Source of the DNA: JAVBSN01 sp031556525
GTDB lineage: Bacteria > Bacillota > Clostridia > Lachnospirales > Lachnospiraceae
Direction: 5' to 3'
Assembly (NCBI GenBank): GCA_031556525.1
Contig: JAVBSS010000004.1
Span: 39,656 to 103,655, forward strand
Length of the DNA: 64,000 nt
Part shown: piece by piece, positions 39,810-47,380 of the stretch
How positions within the stretch are numbered: position 1 is the stretch's first letter
Layout: every line of letters starts with the position of its first letter
Program-made: the position numbers and the translations under genes
Notes under the pieces: model-generated
What the model was told of the DNA's origin: nothing
The model's input: the letters and a program-made list of their open reading frames with translations, nothing else
The model's database searches: none

Positions 39810-40067
39810 ATGAGTAAAAAAGTTGTAGGAATCGAAAAAAAAGTTAGTGGTAAAACACAAAAAGAGTATTTCATGCTACATACTACCGAGGACTTTAATG
39901 AAAAGGATAAAGAATCTAGTACAGGTGTAAAGACTGCTAGTGAATATGTTCCTGCTGATGTTATGCCCGATAATATAACAATCGGTTGTCAAGTCAACTT
40001 CTACTATGAAAAAGGATTCCAAGATAAGGCTTTCCTTGTTGGGGTTCAAGTAGTAGCAAGCAAATAG
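39810..40067 (+). CDS. putative phage ssDNA-binding protein
   Basis: 85-aa soluble, strand-rich protein (KKVVGIEKKVSGKTQKEYFMLHTTEDF, then VNFYYEKGFQDKAFLVGVQVV). Size, beta-rich pattern and place between the replication genes and the coat gene fit the gene V-type single-stranded DNA-binding proteins that coat phage DNA before export. There is no sequence motif to prove this. The assignment is from position and size. Ribosome site GAGGT. Confidence 0.55.
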   Translation: MSKKVVGIEKKVSGKTQKEYFMLHTTEDFNEKDKESSTGVKTASEYVPADVMPDNITIGCQVNFYYEKGFQDKAFLVGVQVVASK

Positions 40068-40117
40068 TAAGTTATAACTTAGTTATTTAAATATTAATTA
40101 TGAAAGGTGGTGTTTGT

Positions 40118-40291
40118 ATGGGTGTTTTTGCAACTGGTACAGTTAGTATAGAGGACGCACTAGCAAATATATCTACGTTATTTAAATGGGCGTTAGGTGT
40201 TATAGCTGAAAATCCTTTATTGCTTTTATTCTTTGTAGTGCCTTTAGCTGGTCTTGGCTTTGGTTTACTACGTAAGGCAAAGAAGGTTTAA
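40118..40291 (+). CDS. major coat protein (pVIII-like)
   Basis: 57-aa protein with the layout of filamentous-phage major coat subunits: a short N-terminal part with an acidic helix (VSIEDALANISTLFKW), one central membrane segment (NPLLLLFFVVPLAGLGFGLL, residues 32-52) and a basic tail (RKAKKV) that would face the DNA. There is no cleavable signal peptide. The ATG at 40118 follows AAAGGTGG at seven bases and is preferred over an ATG 18 bases upstream. A terminator directly follows, as after gene VIII of fd-like phages, which would allow higher expression of this gene. Confidence 0.82.
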   Translation: MGVFATGTVSIEDALANISTLFKWALGVIAENPLLLLFFVVPLAGLGFGLLRKAKKV

Positions 40292-40295
40292 TCTT

Positions 40296-40349
40296 GGGGG
40301 GATATGGGAAGTACATTTTTACTATATTCTCATACCCCTTATTTTTTTT
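40296..40349 (+). terminator. terminator after the coat gene
   Basis: GGGG-A-TATG pairs with CATACCCC (one bulge), followed by TTTTTTTT. Partial termination would set the ratio of coat to minor proteins. Confidence 0.75.
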
Positions 40350-40376
40350 ACAAAAAATTAGAGAGGAGTGAAAAAA

Positions 40377-41939
40377 ATGAATAGCAAAATTTTTAAGATT
40401 TTAATTATATCAATTATGATTGTTTTAATATTGCCTATTACTTCTTTTGCTGGCACTGTTCCACATGAGCCAAGTGATGGCTTGCCGGGTGCTCTTGATA
40501 CTAATATTGGTATTGATGATAATAGCAATGATTATAATGATGGTAATGTTTCTACTGATAACATAGTTACTAATATTGACTATGATAATCCATATTACTT
40601 TAATCAGATATGGGACGCGCAATATCAAGGTAATGTAAGAACTGGTAAAACATATACTCTTGATGATAGTTATAGTAGTATAAATAATTTTAATATAAGT
40701 TACAAAAACAAAAAAATTACTCGTATTGGTGGTATTGTATATACTGCTCAACCTAGTGATAGTAGATTCGACTTTGTTGCTACGTGTACATTTTGGCAAA
40801 ATAGAGATACATACAAGTTGGCATATGTTGGTTTTATATGTGATGGTGATGATTTGCCCCTTCGTATATTAGGCACTAAACCAGGTGAGTTTCATGCTAC
40901 TAATGGTGTATTGGCTTCGGGAGCGAAAGATTTTGATAAAGTTAGTTATTGTTATGCTACATATGAAACAAATATACCAATGTTCTCAAATTATGATGAT
41001 TACCTTGATTATATGCTTACTGGTAACATGGATAATTGTATTAATAGTGGTGCTTTTAATGGTACTTGTGAGCCACCTCTTGATGTTGTATTTAGCTACA
41101 AAGAGGATATAACTTCTACTTCTGCAAGTTCTTATTTTTTAAGTTGGAAACAAACACAATATAGCAGTATTAACAATACCTATACAGATACTAATGGTTA
41201 TGAAGTTACTGTAAGTGGCGGTGGTGTTAAGGCTGACCTTACATATATACAATTTAAAATTGAAGTTGCTGGCTCAAAAGTTGGTGAATCTAAGTTTTAT
41301 GGTTGGAGTGAACCTATAAGTTGTAACCCCCTACCAACAAATAATAAGGTGTATACATGGGGAGATATTAAAAAGAAATGTGATTATAGTATTTCTATTG
41401 GTGCAGTTCAAAAAATATATTGTAGACTTAGGAATTATAGACAATTTGATGGTAAAAATTATTATTCTGATTATATAGTATTAACTTATGACTGTATTAA
41501 TAATACTGTATCGTCTACTACTTATGATAATGATGGTAATGTTGTTAGTGGTGGTGGTGATTCTACTACACCTGGTTTTTATGATGATATTTATCCTGAT
41601 GATGATGATGATTTTGGTAATGGTCTTTACGATTCTGATGACTATCTTGATAGGTTAGATGATTCAATTACAGATATGTTCGATATGGATGGTGATATAA
41701 CATTTTCTATAACTCCATTTATGACTTATATAAAAAGTGGTTTTGGTTTACTTGGTAGTGGTGGTGTACTTACCTTTTTCCGTAATGTATTTGGCTTTTT
41801 GCCTAGTGAAATGTGGACTTTAATATATTATGGTTTGGCTCTTGTAATTATATGTATGTTACCTAGATTTGTTATTGCCACAGTAAGTTCTATAGGGTTC
41901 ATTCTACAGTCTATTATCAGTAATTTAAGAGGTAATTAA
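40377..41939 (+). CDS. pIII-like minor coat / adsorption protein
   Basis: 520-aa secreted protein. The N-terminal signal peptide (IFKILIISIMIVLILPITSFAG, cleavage after SFA near residue 25) is followed by a long extracellular part rich in N, D, Y, S and T, with few cysteines. An acidic linker follows (DDIYPDDDDDFGNGLYDSDDYLD, about 405-430), and a C-terminal membrane region ends MWTLIYYGLALVIICMLPRFVIATVSSIGFILQ. This is the outline of phage pIII: a tip protein for host attachment anchored until virion release. Start at 40377 follows GAGAGGAG. No receptor-binding domain is recognised. Confidence 0.72.
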   Translation: MNSKIFKILIISIMIVLILPITSFAGTVPHEPSDGLPGALDTNIGIDDNSNDYNDGNVSTDNIVTNIDYDNPYYFNQIWDAQYQGNVRTGKTYTLDDSYSSINNFNISYKNKKITRIGGIVYTAQPSDSRFDFVATCTFWQNRDTYKLAYVGFICDGDDLPLRILGTKPGEFHATNGVLASGAKDFDKVSYCYATYETNIPMFSNYDDYLDYMLTGNMDNCINSGAFNGTCEPPLDVVFSYKEDITSTSASSYFLSWKQTQYSSINNTYTDTNGYEVTVSGGGVKADLTYIQFKIEVAGSKVGESKFYGWSEPISCNPLPTNNKVYTWGDIKKKCDYSISIGAVQKIYCRLRNYRQFDGKNYYSDYIVLTYDCINNTVSSTTYDNDGNVVSGGGDSTTPGFYDDIYPDDDDDFGNGLYDSDDYLDRLDDSITDMFDMDGDITFSITPFMTYIKSGFGLLGSGGVLTFFRNVFGFLPSEMWTLIYYGLALVIICMLPRFVIATVSSIGFILQSIISNLRGN

Positions 41940-41941
41940 TT

Positions 41942-42100
41942 ATGTATATTATAAAGTATTTTTTTTCTTGGATTTTTTCTTTATGGAATTATGATTTTAA
42001 GGTATATGGACTTACAATAAGCTTTTTTAAAATATTTGTATTTGCAGTTTTATTTAGTGGATTTTTAGGGTTACTTAATTATTTGTTTAAAGGAAAGTAG
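41942..42100 (+). CDS. small membrane protein (possible pVI-like)
   Basis: 52-aa protein, mostly hydrophobic, with a C-terminal basic end (LLNYLFKGK). It starts two bases after the pIII-like stop codon and is therefore probably coupled to it. In classical filamentous phages the gene after pIII encodes the tip protein pVI, also a small membrane protein. The position match is the main evidence. Confidence 0.55.
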   Translation: MYIIKYFFSWIFSLWNYDFKVYGLTISFFKIFVFAVLFSGFLGLLNYLFKGK

Positions 42101-42107
42101 GTTTATT

Positions 42108-42452
42108 ATGAGAATAAAGTTAACTAATTTTATTTTGTGTTTTTGTTGGTTTGTTTTAATATTTTTATTATTTGTTTTAGTTTGGGGTATATATGATGGT
42201 GTATTTGGTAAAAAAGAAATTGTTAGCTTTGAGGTATGTGATAATTATATTGATTTGTATTATTTTTGTAGTGGTAGTGAAACTGTTACTATTGAAAGTA
42301 TCGAAAAAGAATATGTTAAAATTTGTATCACGGATAATGATTCGTATTATGTAAATGGTGTTATTTATTTAAATTATGAAGACTTAGAAAAGGTGGTGGA
42401 AAAATGGAACTGTTACAGTTTTCTTTTATCACAGAAGTGCCAAGTGAATTGA
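42108..42452 (+). CDS. membrane-anchored small protein
   Basis: 114-aa protein with one N-terminal membrane segment (IKLTNFILCFCWFVLIFLLFVLVWGIY, residues 3-29) and an external or cytoplasmic strand-rich domain with several cysteines (GSETVTIESIEKEYVKICITDNDSYYVNGVIYLNYEDLEK). Not recognised. It overlaps the next gene by 49 bases. Probably a virion or assembly part because it lies between the pIII-like and Zot genes. Confidence 0.6.
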   Translation: MRIKLTNFILCFCWFVLIFLLFVLVWGIYDGVFGKKEIVSFEVCDNYIDLYYFCSGSETVTIESIEKEYVKICITDNDSYYVNGVIYLNYEDLEKVVEKWNCYSFLLSQKCQVN

Positions 42453-42586
42453 TAGGTTATTTTAGTGAGTTTGAAGCATCATTTATTTGTAATTGTTACA
42501 ACTTGTTTTTGTTATATGTATATTTTTGTATATTCAAATTTGTATACCAAGTTTTAACAACTAAATTAAAATATAGATTAAGTTAG
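42404..42586 (+). CDS. small membrane protein
   Basis: 60-aa protein with an N-terminal acidic part and one membrane segment (NCYNLFLLYVYFCIFKFVYQVL, residues 30-51) followed by a basic tail. The ATG lies five bases after AAGGTGG, inside the end of the previous gene. No family is recognised. The overlap and good ribosome site support a real gene. Confidence 0.55.
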   Translation: MELLQFSFITEVPSELIGYFSEFEASFICNCYNLFLLYVYFCIFKFVYQVLTTKLKYRLS

Positions 42587-42596
42587 GGGTGATTAT

Positions 42597-42824
42597 ATGA
42601 ATTTTGAAGATTTTATTAATAGTATTAGGGTTTTATATCCAAGTTGTTCTGCTTTTATAAATATAATGATGTACTGTGTATTTATAGTATTTCTTGTGTT
42701 AGCTACTATTATAGCTGATGAACTTATTGGAACTTATAAAATATTAAAACGTTTAATACGTTATTGTTTTAGGTTATTTATAAAAATAGCTAAAAAGGGA
42801 GTGAAAATAATATGGAAGAATTAA
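42597..42824 (+). CDS. small membrane protein
   Basis: 75-aa protein with a central hydrophobic segment (FINIMMYCVFIVFLVLATIIADELI, about 20-44) and a strongly basic C-terminus (KILKRLIRYCFRLFIKIAKKGVKIIWKN) that could contact DNA or the Zot protein. Ribosome site GGGGTG. It overlaps the next small gene by 13 bases. Confidence 0.55.
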   Translation: MNFEDFINSIRVLYPSCSAFINIMMYCVFIVFLVLATIIADELIGTYKILKRLIRYCFRLFIKIAKKGVKIIWKN

Positions 42825-42946
42825 TTAATTTATTTATGTTTGAAGATGTGTTAACTCCTCGGTCTATTGTAATGTTGATTATATTACTATGTTGTGTTGA
42901 ATTAATCGGTGTGGTAATGAGTATAGGAAGGCAGGCAAGCAAATGA
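42812..42946 (+). CDS. small membrane protein
   Basis: 44-aa protein with one membrane segment (SIVMLIILLCCVELIGVVMSIG, about 18-39). The ATG follows AAAGGGAG. Its stop overlaps the start of the Zot gene (ATGA), so the two are likely coupled. Small one-segment proteins of this size make up the tips of filamentous virions (pVII and pIX type), which is the tentative role. Confidence 0.5.
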   Translation: MEELINLFMFEDVLTPRSIVMLIILLCCVELIGVVMSIGRQASK

Positions 42947-43851
42947 TATATTTAGTTATTTTAGGAATTATAATAGCCTTATACATATCTCCTACTTTTC
43001 GTTGTGCAGTATTCAATCCTATAGGTATAACATATTATACCCCCATTGATATATATAACTATTTTAAATATAAGATATATAACAATCCTGATGATTGTAA
43101 GCTTATATGCTATCAAGGTACTTTTGGTAAGGGTAAAACTCTTAGTGCAGTACATTATATCGTTGGACAATATAAAAGATATAATAATATACAAGTATGG
43201 GATTCTGAACGTGGGAAGTTTGTTACACAATTAGTAAAAGTAGTATCTAATGTTGAGTTAAATATACCTTATGAAAAATTAAAATCTCTTGAGCAGATAG
43301 TCAAAATTACGGATTCTATTAATAATGTTGATAACGAAAATAATACATTGACTCGTACATATGTATTATTAGATGAAGCAAGTGTTGAGTTAAATAGTAG
43401 GGAGTTTAAGAAGAATATTAACCCTAAATTTTTATCTAGCTTATTAACTGCTAGACATTATCATTTTGGTACATTTGTGTATACGTCTCAAAGATTTCAC
43501 TTAGTAGATAAGCTACTTCGTGATGTAACAACATACGTATATGATTGTAATAAGCTTTGGCGATTTCAACGTCTTAATATTTATAATGCTTGGGAAATGG
43601 AAAACGCAACTGATGTTACTATCCTACAGCCACTTAGAAAAACATGTTGGTTTGTAAAAAACAAAGACTACGCAAGTTATAACACATATGCAGTTGTTGA
43701 AGAGTTGAAGAAAGATTTTAATTCAGGCAACATGATGACTGATGAAGAAATCCTTAACTTGCAAGTAAGTAACATATCTAATGATAACGTTATAAACACT
43801 AGTAAGAAGTATGATAGAAAAAAGAAAAAACATAATAGGAAGTGGTTTTGA
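42943..43851 (+). CDS. zot: Zot / pI-like virion assembly ATPase
   Basis: 302-aa protein of the Zot family, the morphogenesis ATPase that drives filamentous-virion assembly at the inner membrane. It has an N-terminal membrane segment (residues 2-18), Walker A GTFGKGKT (near 60-68), Walker B TYVLLDEASVEL (near 144), and the family block SSLLTARHYHFGTFVYTSQRFHLVDKLLRDVTTYVY. The C-terminus is basic with no second membrane segment or pI-type periplasmic domain, unlike fd pI. It is the strongest marker that the element is a filamentous-phage relative. Confidence 0.9.
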   Translation: MIYLVILGIIIALYISPTFRCAVFNPIGITYYTPIDIYNYFKYKIYNNPDDCKLICYQGTFGKGKTLSAVHYIVGQYKRYNNIQVWDSERGKFVTQLVKVVSNVELNIPYEKLKSLEQIVKITDSINNVDNENNTLTRTYVLLDEASVELNSREFKKNINPKFLSSLLTARHYHFGTFVYTSQRFHLVDKLLRDVTTYVYDCNKLWRFQRLNIYNAWEMENATDVTILQPLRKTCWFVKNKDYASYNTYAVVEELKKDFNSGNMMTDEEILNLQVSNISNDNVINTSKKYDRKKKKHNRKWF

Positions 43852-44957
43852 TGTATAAATCAATATTTAAAACTGATAATGGTTATAAAGGTTATATTAA
43901 CTTAGATTCAGGTAATAGAAAATACTTTTCTGCCAAAACAAAGAAAAGTGTTAATGATAAGATTAATAGTTATATTTTAGATTCTAATACTGAAAAAGAT
44001 ATTGTTATTACACTATCTGATTACATAAGAGATTATTTATATAATTATAAATTAGGTCATATTAAAGATACTACTTTTGATAGATATGAAAGTGCTTTTA
44101 ATAATCATATTAAGAATTCTCAAATATCTAATTTATTAATTAATAATATTAATCCTAATGATATACAGTGTTTTATTAATACTTTCCCGCAAAAGTATAG
44201 TTATTCTACTTCTAAAAAGTTGTATGAAATTTTAACAATGACTTTTAGATTTGCTTATAATAGCCAAGATATTAAATTAGATATAAATAGTATTATAAAT
44301 CTTCCACCTAAGTCAAAATTCAAGGATATAAAGATTGTGTTACCTTATACAAAATATGAATTGGATATAATGAACGTTGCATTTGTTGATAAATATGTGG
44401 AAAATCCTCGCTTATATAGGTATGCTCCAGTATATACATTTATTAGTATAACTGGTTTACGTCTTGGTGAACTTCTTGCTCTCCGTTGGTCTGATATTAA
44501 TATGATTGATAGAATTATTGATATTAACAAAACTGTATCAGTTGTAAAAGATAGAAAACGCGGTAAGGGTGTACTATATATCATTACTAAGCCTAAGACA
44601 CAAAAATCAATACGTAGTATATATCTTAGTGATAAAGCTATTGAACTATTGAATATTATATATAAGCGCAATGAGGAACTAAACTATAGTAATGATTATA
44701 TTGTTAGTGGAAAAAATGATGGATTTATACAACCTAGTTCATTTCAAAAGACATTCAGAAATATCTGTAAAGATTGTAATATTGAACATAGGGGTATACA
44801 TGCCCTTAGACATACTTTTGCAAGCAATTTAATTGAAAAGGGTGTTGATGTTAAAGTTGTATCTGAATTACTAGGTCATACATCAATACAGTTTACATAT
44901 GATAGATATGTACACTCTAGTAATGATAGTAAAAAAAATGCACTCAAAATGCTTTAA
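43851..44957 (+). CDS. int: tyrosine recombinase (integrase)
   Basis: 368-aa phage-type integrase. A strand-rich N-terminal arm-binding domain (to about 50) and a SAM-like core-binding domain (about 55-150) precede the catalytic domain. Active-site residues seen: R204 in TGLRLGELLALRW, K249 in TKPKTQKS, H317 and R320 in HALRHTFAS, H343 in LLGHTS and Y353 in DRYVH. The ATG at 43851 overlaps the Zot stop by one base and lies eight bases after AGGAAG. A GTG at 43842 is possible. It lies beside attR, so integration is probably its own work, in tRNA-Glu. No excisionase is recognised. Confidence 0.95.
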   Translation: MYKSIFKTDNGYKGYINLDSGNRKYFSAKTKKSVNDKINSYILDSNTEKDIVITLSDYIRDYLYNYKLGHIKDTTFDRYESAFNNHIKNSQISNLLINNINPNDIQCFINTFPQKYSYSTSKKLYEILTMTFRFAYNSQDIKLDINSIINLPPKSKFKDIKIVLPYTKYELDIMNVAFVDKYVENPRLYRYAPVYTFISITGLRLGELLALRWSDINMIDRIIDINKTVSVVKDRKRGKGVLYIITKPKTQKSIRSIYLSDKAIELLNIIYKRNEELNYSNDYIVSGKNDGFIQPSSFQKTFRNICKDCNIEHRGIHALRHTFASNLIEKGVDVKVVSELLGHTSIQFTYDRYVHSSNDSKKNALKML

Positions 44958-44963
44958 TTCACA

Positions 44964-44984
44964 TTTACGGTGCTTTTTACGGTG
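44964..44984 (+). repeat. candidate integrase arm-type sites, right cluster
   Basis: Two direct copies of TTTACGGTG (44964 and 44976), 12 bases apart and in the same direction as the left cluster. Confidence 0.65.
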
Positions 44985-45036
44985 TCTATTCAAATATAAT
45001 ATTTTTTAAACCATTGATATTATTAATAATATCGTT

Positions 45037-45058
45037 AGCAGTCCGTAGGGGAATCGAA
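45037..45058 (+). other. attR, 22-bp direct repeat in tRNA-Glu
   Basis: Identical to 36871-36892. It spans the T loop, the 3' acceptor strand and the discriminator base of the tRNA, so the gene stays complete after integration. Confidence 0.9.
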
Positions 45059-45110
45059 CCCCTGTTTTCGCCGTGAGAGGGCGACGTCTTAACCGCTTGA
45101 CCAACGGACC
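45039..45110 (-). tRNA. tRNA-Glu (anticodon CUC)
   Basis: 72-nt cloverleaf: acceptor GGTCCGT/ACGGACT, anticodon stem TCGCC/GGCGA around CTCTCAC (anticodon CTC, reads GAG), and T arm AGGGG TTCGATT CCCCT. The 3' CCA is not encoded. It is the integration target of the filamentous element. Confidence 0.93.
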
Positions 45111-45138
45111 ATATGTCGTACTTGTTTACGACTTTGTA

Positions 45139-45167
45139 AGTATAGCAAAGAACAAAACATAATGCAA
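45139..45167 (-). promoter_or_regulatory. tRNA-Glu promoter
   Basis: Minus strand TTGCAT, 17 bases, TATACT, about 30 bases before the tRNA. Confidence 0.75.
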
Positions 45168-45256
45168 GCATTTTTTGATATTTTTCAGAAATATTTTTTG
45201 ATTTGTACAAAATAACGTGAATATTTGCCAAACTTCATTCCCTATCTCACCCCCAA

Positions 45257-45289
45257 AGTCGGTTTTCTACAACGGAAGCCGGCTTTTTT
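45257..45289 (+). terminator. plus-strand terminator before the response regulator
   Basis: 11-bp stem AGTCGGTTTTC / GGAAGCCGGCT (three G-U pairs), loop TACAAC, then TTTTTT. It would stop transcripts coming rightward out of the integrated element. In an element-free chromosome it would back up the SpoIID gene terminator. Confidence 0.7.
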
Positions 45290-45384
45290 CTATACACTCA
45301 ATCAACAAAAATTGATTGCTCTCCACCTATACAAACCCTCTAATATTTAGTATATTATTTAAAAAGGCACAATAAGGAGATTCT

Positions 45385-46074
45385 ATGGAACATACCGCTA
45401 ATATTTTAATTGTTGAAGATGAACTTTCTCTCTTAAAAGCAAATCAAAAATTTTTTGAAGAACAACACTATACAGTATATGCAGCTGATACTCTATCAAA
45501 AGCAAGGGAATTATTTGAAGAAAATGTTCCAGATTTAATCATCTTAGACGTTATGTTGCCCGATGGAACAGGTTTTGAATTTTGTAACGAAGTAAGAGCC
45601 TCTTCCAATATACCAGTTATATTCTTAACTGCATTAGACAATATTCGAGACGAAGAACAAGGTTTTGCATTAGGTGGTGATGATTACTTAATTAAACCTG
45701 TTGATTTGAATCGTTTGAATATTAGAGTTGCTGCTATGCTACGTAGAAATATGGAAGTTTCCCATGGACGAGTTGAGATTCCTCCCCTATCCCTTGATCC
45801 TTCTACTGGAATATGTATACTAGAAGGAAATGAAATATCTCTATCCCCTATGGAACAGAAATTATTATATTATTTTATGAAGAATCCTAACAAGATGATT
45901 TCTCGTGACAAGGTATATGAAGATGTATGGAATACTGCTGTACTAGACGGTGCTCCTACCGTTGTTGAACACGTTTATAGACTACGCAAAAAACTTGGCA
46001 CCATCAATCCTGATAGTTATTTTAATATTGCTTCTGCCAATAGAGAATATATGTTTACTAAAGTAAGATATTAA
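45385..46074 (+). CDS. OmpR-type response regulator
   Basis: 229-aa two-component regulator. Receiver domain 1-120: acidic pocket (ILIVEDE), phospho-acceptor aspartate in LIILDVMLPDGTGF near residue 53, T in FLTALD and K in YLIKPVD. The C-terminal winged-helix DNA-binding domain starts near 130 (ILEGNEISLSPMEQKLLYYFMKNPNKMISRDKVYEDVW). The partner kinase is probably the gene facing it on the other strand, an uncommon convergent arrangement. Ribosome site AAGGAG. The target genes are unknown. Confidence 0.93.
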   Translation: MEHTANILIVEDELSLLKANQKFFEEQHYTVYAADTLSKARELFEENVPDLIILDVMLPDGTGFEFCNEVRASSNIPVIFLTALDNIRDEEQGFALGGDDYLIKPVDLNRLNIRVAAMLRRNMEVSHGRVEIPPLSLDPSTGICILEGNEISLSPMEQKLLYYFMKNPNKMISRDKVYEDVWNTAVLDGAPTVVEHVYRLRKKLGTINPDSYFNIASANREYMFTKVRY

Positions 46075-46086
46075 TTATGCTATATC

Positions 46087-47355
46087 TTACTTATTAGCTA
46101 TTGGCAATCTAACTGTAAAACAAGAACCCTCACCCAATTCGCTATCAACACTTATCTTACCACCATGGGCATCTACTATCTGCTGGCAAATATATAGACC
46201 AAGGCCATTTCCAGTACCATCTTTTCCCGTATACCAACGGGTAAAGATCTGTGACACCTCTTCCTTAGACATTCCTTCACCAGTATCCTTTACCTCTATA
46301 ATTATATCTTTTCCACCTTGTTTTACAGAGATTGTAATTGTACCATTCTTTGTGTGACGAATTGCATTTACTATTAGATTTACCACAACCTGACCTATTC
46401 TAGTAGCATCTGCCATAATTGGTGGCAACCCTACAGCTAGCTTCAAATCAATTCTATTATTATTATTACCCTTTGTTGTTCCAGCAAAATGCATAGCAAT
46501 GGATTCTGATATAATTTCACCAATACGACACAGTTTCATATCTTGTATAATTGCACCCTCAGATACCCTAGTGAATTCAAGAGCTTGTGAAACCATCATA
46601 CTCAATTGATTTACTTCACTAATAATCAACAATGTATCTTCTACATAATCCTCTTCTTCTGTTAATAATTCCAATTTATTTTTCAACATCTGCGCATAAG
46701 TTGATACAACTGCAAGAGGAGTCTTCATCTCATGTGACATATTCCCAAACATCTCTACACGTTCTCTATTTAAACGTTCCAATTGTTTCTGCCTTCTATC
46801 ATATATTACTAGATGTTGATATATTACTATGGCTAATATAACAGAAACAACTATACAACATACAACTATATCTTTCTCTGCAGCACTTTCATTAGCAAAA
46901 CGAATAATCAATTCTGGAAACAAATATGCTATTACTAAACATGCTGAATATAATAGTATTTCAAAAATTGTAACTATTGTTCTTGTTAGCCCTTCCAACA
47001 TTATAACAGTAAACACAATCCCAAAAACAAAAAAACTAGGCATTCCGCCGTGCAATCCTCCACCTCGAAAAAACAATATTGGAAATACAATTAGAAACAC
47101 CGAAACTACAGTAATCAAGAAAAACAATCTATATTTTCCTGTATAATTAGTAAACCACATAGTAAATATAGCTGCTATTAAAACAATAAAATTAATAACC
47201 ACTTGTATACTTTCAGCATTATTATAATAATTGAACACAGTAAACAAAACACTAAGAATAATTCCTAGAACTCCTAGTAGGTTAAATATACGAACCCTAA
47301 AATCAAGATCATCATTAAAATATTTATCCCTTAATTCCATAAAAATATGTTTCAT
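46087..47355 (-). CDS. membrane sensor histidine kinase
   Basis: 422-aa sensor kinase. Six or so N-terminal membrane segments (about 18-190) form a 7TM-like sensor without a large external domain, followed by a coiled coil. The phospho-acceptor histidine lies in MFGNMSHEMKTPLAVVSTYAQML near residue 210. The ATPase has an N box (VVNLIVNAIRHT), G1 (EVKDTGEGMS), an F box (IFTRWYTGKDG) and G2 (GNGLGLYICQQIV). It ends 12 bases from the end of the response regulator gene, facing it. The ATG at 47355 follows GAGAGGG. Confidence 0.92.
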   Translation of the reverse strand: MKHIFMELRDKYFNDDLDFRVRIFNLLGVLGIILSVLFTVFNYYNNAESIQVVINFIVLIAAIFTMWFTNYTGKYRLFFLITVVSVFLIVFPILFFRGGGLHGGMPSFFVFGIVFTVIMLEGLTRTIVTIFEILLYSACLVIAYLFPELIIRFANESAAEKDIVVCCIVVSVILAIVIYQHLVIYDRRQKQLERLNRERVEMFGNMSHEMKTPLAVVSTYAQMLKNKLELLTEEEDYVEDTLLIISEVNQLSMMVSQALEFTRVSEGAIIQDMKLCRIGEIISESIAMHFAGTTKGNNNNRIDLKLAVGLPPIMADATRIGQVVVNLIVNAIRHTKNGTITISVKQGGKDIIIEVKDTGEGMSKEEVSQIFTRWYTGKDGTGNGLGLYICQQIVDAHGGKISVDSELGEGSCFTVRLPIANK

Positions 47356-47380
47356 AAACCCTCTCAATCTTAGAACTTAG

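Larger units (their letters stand above)
36871..45058 (+). mobile_element. integrated filamentous-phage-like element with CRESS-type replication
   Basis: Unit length 8,166 bp, bounded by 22-bp direct repeats (36871-36892 and 45037-45058). The right copy is the 3' end of tRNA-Glu(CUC). Gene order: origin, CRESS-type rep, then a divergent lysogeny unit (membrane protein and HTH repressor, minus strand). A lytic unit follows: 56-aa gene, small membrane gene, ssDNA-binding candidate, coat-like gene, terminator, pIII-like gene, small membrane genes, Zot ATPase and integrase. No secretin is present, as expected for a single-membrane host. The intact reading frames, operators and att sites suggest a functional provirus. 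Structural parts match Inoviridae-like phages, while the Rep and origin match CRESS-DNA replicons. Confidence 0.88.

Noticed and set aside
40425..40799. Minus-strand frame inside the pIII-like gene
   Set aside because: It is antisense to a gene with a signal peptide, good ribosome site and clear domain outline.
42943..43851. Zot as a host-directed enterotoxin
   Set aside because: The protein shows the ATPase part and a membrane anchor, without the C-terminal region linked to toxin activity. Virion assembly is the supported role.
45241..45384. Riboswitch upstream of the response regulator
   Set aside because: Only a simple terminator hairpin is visible. No known aptamer pattern was found.
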